A DNA stretch of 7,835 nucleotides from Thermoflavifilum sp. GTDB lineage: Bacteria > Bacteroidota > Bacteroidia > Chitinophagales > Chitinophagaceae. The notes below the pieces were generated by a model. The model saw only the letters and a program-made list of their open reading frames with translations. It was not told the origin of the DNA and ran no database searches. How positions within the stretch are numbered: position 1 is the first letter of the stretch; each line of letters opens with the position of its first letter. Both the position numbers and the translations under genes were made by a program. Positions 6,081-7,835 of the stretch are shown piece by piece. The stretch spans positions 1-7,835 of the forward strand of contig JADGHY010000093.1 in NCBI GenBank assembly GCA_019683625.1, written 5' to 3'.

Positions 6081-6550
6081 CTGCTGAACTTGTTGTGCAA
6101 CAAATTCCGAAATGCCTGCCGGTCTTCTTCCTTGAAAGCACTCCAGGGAATGATGAAAAACGAACGCGTGTTGCGATACAAGTAAATATAATCTCGCGTT
6201 TCTACCACATTCCGAAAACTTTCCCAGCGAATCATGTGTTCCCCACTGCGCGTGCCGATGGCCATGCCCTGATCTTCTAACTGCAACCGGATGCTGTCCT
6301 TAAACGTAGCCGATTTATTGTAGGTCAATACCGGTAGCCAAAACCAGAAAATCAAAAGCAACAACAGAATCATCATAAAAATCCCAAAAACGGCACCGAA
6401 TGAAACATAGCCCAACAGATTACCTACTACCGTGATGCCAAAAAGCACCATGAGCGTGATCCGCAGAAACTTTACTTCACTCCGGCTCAGAAAGTGCACG
6501 CGAAGGGCATTGATCACAGAAGCCCGATCATAAGTAAATTCTACTCGCAT
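6056..6550 (-). CDS. YcxB-like membrane protein
   Basis: A 164-residue protein with two adjacent hydrophobic helices (about 30-48 and 52-72), placing it in the cytoplasmic membrane with both termini probably inside. The soluble C-terminal half (about 95-155) has a strand-rich pattern: an IRWESFRNVVETRDYIYLY segment followed by FFIIPWSAF. This matches the YcxB-like C-terminal domain, a family with no known function. The start codon precedes a short N-terminal domain of the usual size. It lies 31 bases downstream of the gene for a small exported protein and may be cotranscribed with it. Its last codons and stop overlap the 3' end of the phosphorylase gene on the other strand. Family assignment is by pattern, so moderately sure; that it is a real gene is more certain, given its membrane topology and dense packing. 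Confidence 0.75.
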   Translation of the reverse strand: MRVEFTYDRASVINALRVHFLSRSEVKFLRITLMVLFGITVVGNLLGYVSFGAVFGIFMMILLLLLIFWFWLPVLTYNKSATFKDSIRLQLEDQGMAIGTRSGEHMIRWESFRNVVETRDYIYLYRNTRSFFIIPWSAFKEEDRQAFRNLLHNKFSSYEVSSAH

Positions 6551-6581
6551 ACGTCGAAGATCATTTCCTAAACAAGCAGTT

Positions 6582-7001
6582 TTAAGACATACAGTCGGGT
6601 ACTGAAACTTTCCCCATCGAGAAATGAAGGGTGTCCAGCTCCGGATACCGGTGTTTTAAATACTCCACATATTGCTCGATTTCCGACCACTGTACATCAA
6701 AAGGGGGAAGCAAATCGGGTTGTTCTTTACCCTGATGCGGGATATGTTTTGCTTGCTGGCTAAGCTTCATATACCAACTATAAAAACGCAACACCGTCGC
6801 CGGCAAGCTATTGGATTTTTCGCATGCAGGCATGGCAGGCGTAAAACCCGGATACATGAGCATAAGCTTTTCTATGGTCATTTCCTCACAGGGAACCGGA
6901 TGGGCTGCGCGTTGCTTCAGGCCCGGCTGTTCGGCTGCATGTACCCCTACCGGTAGCATACATAACAAAAACAGCCATCCATAATGTGGAGATCCCCTCA
7001 T
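6582..7001 (-). CDS. Small exported protein of unknown function
   Basis: I do not recognise this 139-residue protein. It begins with a clear signal peptide: Arg2, hydrophobic core at about 8-20, and an AXA-like site ending VHA (20-22), giving a mature protein of about 117 residues in the periplasm or outside. The mature part has three cysteines (one soon after cleavage, one in a PACEKS segment, one two residues before the end). The odd number leaves at least one unpaired if a disulfide forms. A VLRFYSWYMKL segment in the middle recalls the FYxWYL motif of DUF3828-type proteins, but that is only a hint. There is no lipobox. The start is supported by the signal peptide directly after it. It is divergent from the Dph6-like gene and upstream of the YcxB-like gene on the same strand. 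Confidence 0.72.
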   Translation of the reverse strand: MRGSPHYGWLFLLCMLPVGVHAAEQPGLKQRAAHPVPCEEMTIEKLMLMYPGFTPAMPACEKSNSLPATVLRFYSWYMKLSQQAKHIPHQGKEQPDLLPPFDVQWSEIEQYVEYLKHRYPELDTLHFSMGKVSVPDCMS

Positions 7002-7043
7002 GTTTCTCAGTTAAACAATTCATAAAAATACAGCTTTTCAAGG

Positions 7044-7073
7044 TTTGCCATGGTAAAATTCCGACTTATTTTG
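7044..7073 (+). promoter_or_regulatory. Candidate Bacteroidota promoter for the Dph6-like gene
   Basis: TTTG at 7044-7047 fits the -33 element, and TTATTTTG at 7066-7073 matches the -7 element TAnnTTTG except at its second base. The spacing is 18 bases, close to the usual 19-21. Transcription would begin around 7080, about 12 bases before the start codon. The element lies in the 90-base gap between divergent genes, where a promoter is expected. Confidence 0.35.
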
Positions 7074-7091
7074 TCTGCTCATTGTACCTGA

Positions 7092-7811
7092 ATGATGGAA
7101 AAAGCTTTTTTGAACTGGAGCGGAGGGAAAGATGCCATGATGGCTTATTTCCTGCTTTCCCAATCGGCCCGGTATCAGATCCGCTACCTGCTCACCACCT
7201 TCAATACGGCATACCGAAGGGTGTCTATGCATGGGGTGCGGGAATCTTTAATGGAATTGCAGGCACAAGCCCTTGGCCTTCCGTTGAAAAAAATATGGTT
7301 ACCCGAACAGGCCTCTATGGAAATTTATAACCGCACCATGGCCCAGGCCTTGCAGACGCTGGCTCAGGAAGAAGTTTACACGGCCGTATTCGGAGATATC
7401 TTTCTGCAAGACCTGCGGCAATATCGGGAACAGCAGCTTGCCCAGGTGGGCATGAAAACCGTTTTCCCCCTGTGGCAGATGGATAGCCGTGAGCTCCTCA
7501 AACAATTTGTGCAGGCAGGATTCCGGGCTGTTGTGGTTTGTGTAAATGCGCAAAAGCTGGATATCTCTTTTGCAGGACGCATCATCGATCATAGCTTTCT
7601 CCAAGCATTGCCACCCGACGTGGATCCCTGCGGCGAAAATGGGGAATACCACAGCTTCGTGTTCGACGGCCCCTTGTTTCGCTTCCCTGTAGCGTTTCAA
7701 AAAGGAGAAATTGTGAAAAAACATTTCCCACCCTCTTCGGAGACTTCTTCGGAATGGGATACCGCTTATTGGTATTGCGACTTGATTCCTGCAAACGAAA
7801 ACGGCGCCTAG
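7092..7811 (+). CDS. Dph6-type ATP pyrophosphatase (annotated as diphthine--ammonia ligase family)
   Basis: An adenine-nucleotide alpha hydrolase (PP-loop) enzyme of 239 residues. The ATP-binding SGGKD is at 10-14, MHGVR at 46-50, FGDIF near residue 100, and the diagnostic GENGEYHSF at 181-189, preceded by DPC. In archaea and eukaryotes the family amidates diphthine on elongation factor 2; bacteria lack diphthamide, so the bacterial members adenylate and amidate some other, unknown acid. Length equals that of stand-alone bacterial members, without the RidA-like domains fused in eukaryotes. Two adjacent ATG codons (7092, 7095) are both usable starts; no Shine-Dalgarno is visible. The gene appears monocistronic: divergent from its left neighbour and followed at once by a hairpin. 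Confident as to family, not as to substrate. Confidence 0.88.
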   Translation: MMEKAFLNWSGGKDAMMAYFLLSQSARYQIRYLLTTFNTAYRRVSMHGVRESLMELQAQALGLPLKKIWLPEQASMEIYNRTMAQALQTLAQEEVYTAVFGDIFLQDLRQYREQQLAQVGMKTVFPLWQMDSRELLKQFVQAGFRAVVVCVNAQKLDISFAGRIIDHSFLQALPPDVDPCGENGEYHSFVFDGPLFRFPVAFQKGEIVKKHFPPSSETSSEWDTAYWYCDLIPANENGA

Positions 7812-7821
7812 AAAGGCGCCG
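7802..7821. terminator. Perfect 7-bp GC hairpin, probable bidirectional terminator
   Basis: CGGCGCC at 7802-7808 pairs exactly with GGCGCCG at 7815-7821 around the six-base loop TAGAAA. The TAG in the loop (7809-7811) is the stop codon of the Dph6-like gene. On the plus strand only a weak T-rich tail follows (GTTTGTT). On the minus strand the stem is followed by TTTTCGTTT, a better U-tract, so it may mainly serve a convergent gene beyond the right edge. Confidence 0.6.
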
Positions 7822-7835
7822 ACGTTTGTTACTAT

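Noticed and set aside
6090..6103. TTGTT/AACAA hairpin after the phosphorylase stop
   Set aside because: Only five weak pairs, inside the YcxB-like coding region, and with no T-run on the plus strand.

Overview
The window reads as ordinary chromosome from a member of the Bacteroidota, probably near the Chitinophagaceae (a low-confidence placement). Four things point that way: Shine-Dalgarno sequences are missing before almost every start; two intergenic regions carry matches to the Bacteroidota promoter pattern (T-rich -33, TAnnTTTG-like -7); the gene repertoire fits (rny, YcxB-like, bacterial Dph6-like, arsenosugar glycosyltransferases); and the coding density is very high, with no gene-free stretch over about 90 bases. 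There are ten complete protein genes. I see no RNA gene, insertion sequence, CRISPR array or attachment site.

Layout. On the plus strand, rny (RNase Y, 51-1619) is followed after 3 bases by a family-2 glycosyltransferase of the arsenosugar-associated TIGR04283 type (1623-2354). This pair converges on a tight minus-strand operon whose transcription order is DUF547 exported protein (5197-4406), AhpD/CMD peroxidase-like protein (4409-4068), radical SAM enzyme ArsS (4063-3008) and the second arsenosugar-associated transferase, TIGR04282 type (2998-2390). The operon has an ATGA start/stop overlap and gaps of 4 and 9 bases. Divergent from it, 49 bases away, is a purine-nucleoside phosphorylase (5247-6080), whose 3' end overlaps that of a convergent YcxB-like membrane protein (6550-6056). 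That gene lies downstream of a small exported protein of unknown function (7001-6582). On the right, divergent from the exported protein, is a Dph6-type ATP pyrophosphatase (7092-7811), whose stop codon sits in the loop of a probable terminator hairpin.

How the genes fit together. ArsS is known to move a 5'-deoxyadenosyl group from SAM onto a dimethylated arsenical, giving 5'-deoxy-5'-dimethylarsinoyl-adenosine. To reach an arsenosugar, the adenine must be replaced and the ribose transferred to an aglycone. The window holds ArsS, both family-associated transferases, the peroxidase-like protein and DUF547. No arsM methyltransferase is visible, so methylated arsenic must come from elsewhere. 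The adjacent phosphorylase could supply the missing adenine-removal step: at two substrate-contact positions it carries residues like those of methylthioadenosine phosphorylase (Asp235 and Val247), not those of classical 6-oxopurine PNPs. This is the most interesting idea in the window. It is an inference from alignment by eye. Flanking genes (rny, dph6-like, ycxB-like) look like unrelated housekeeping or unknown functions.
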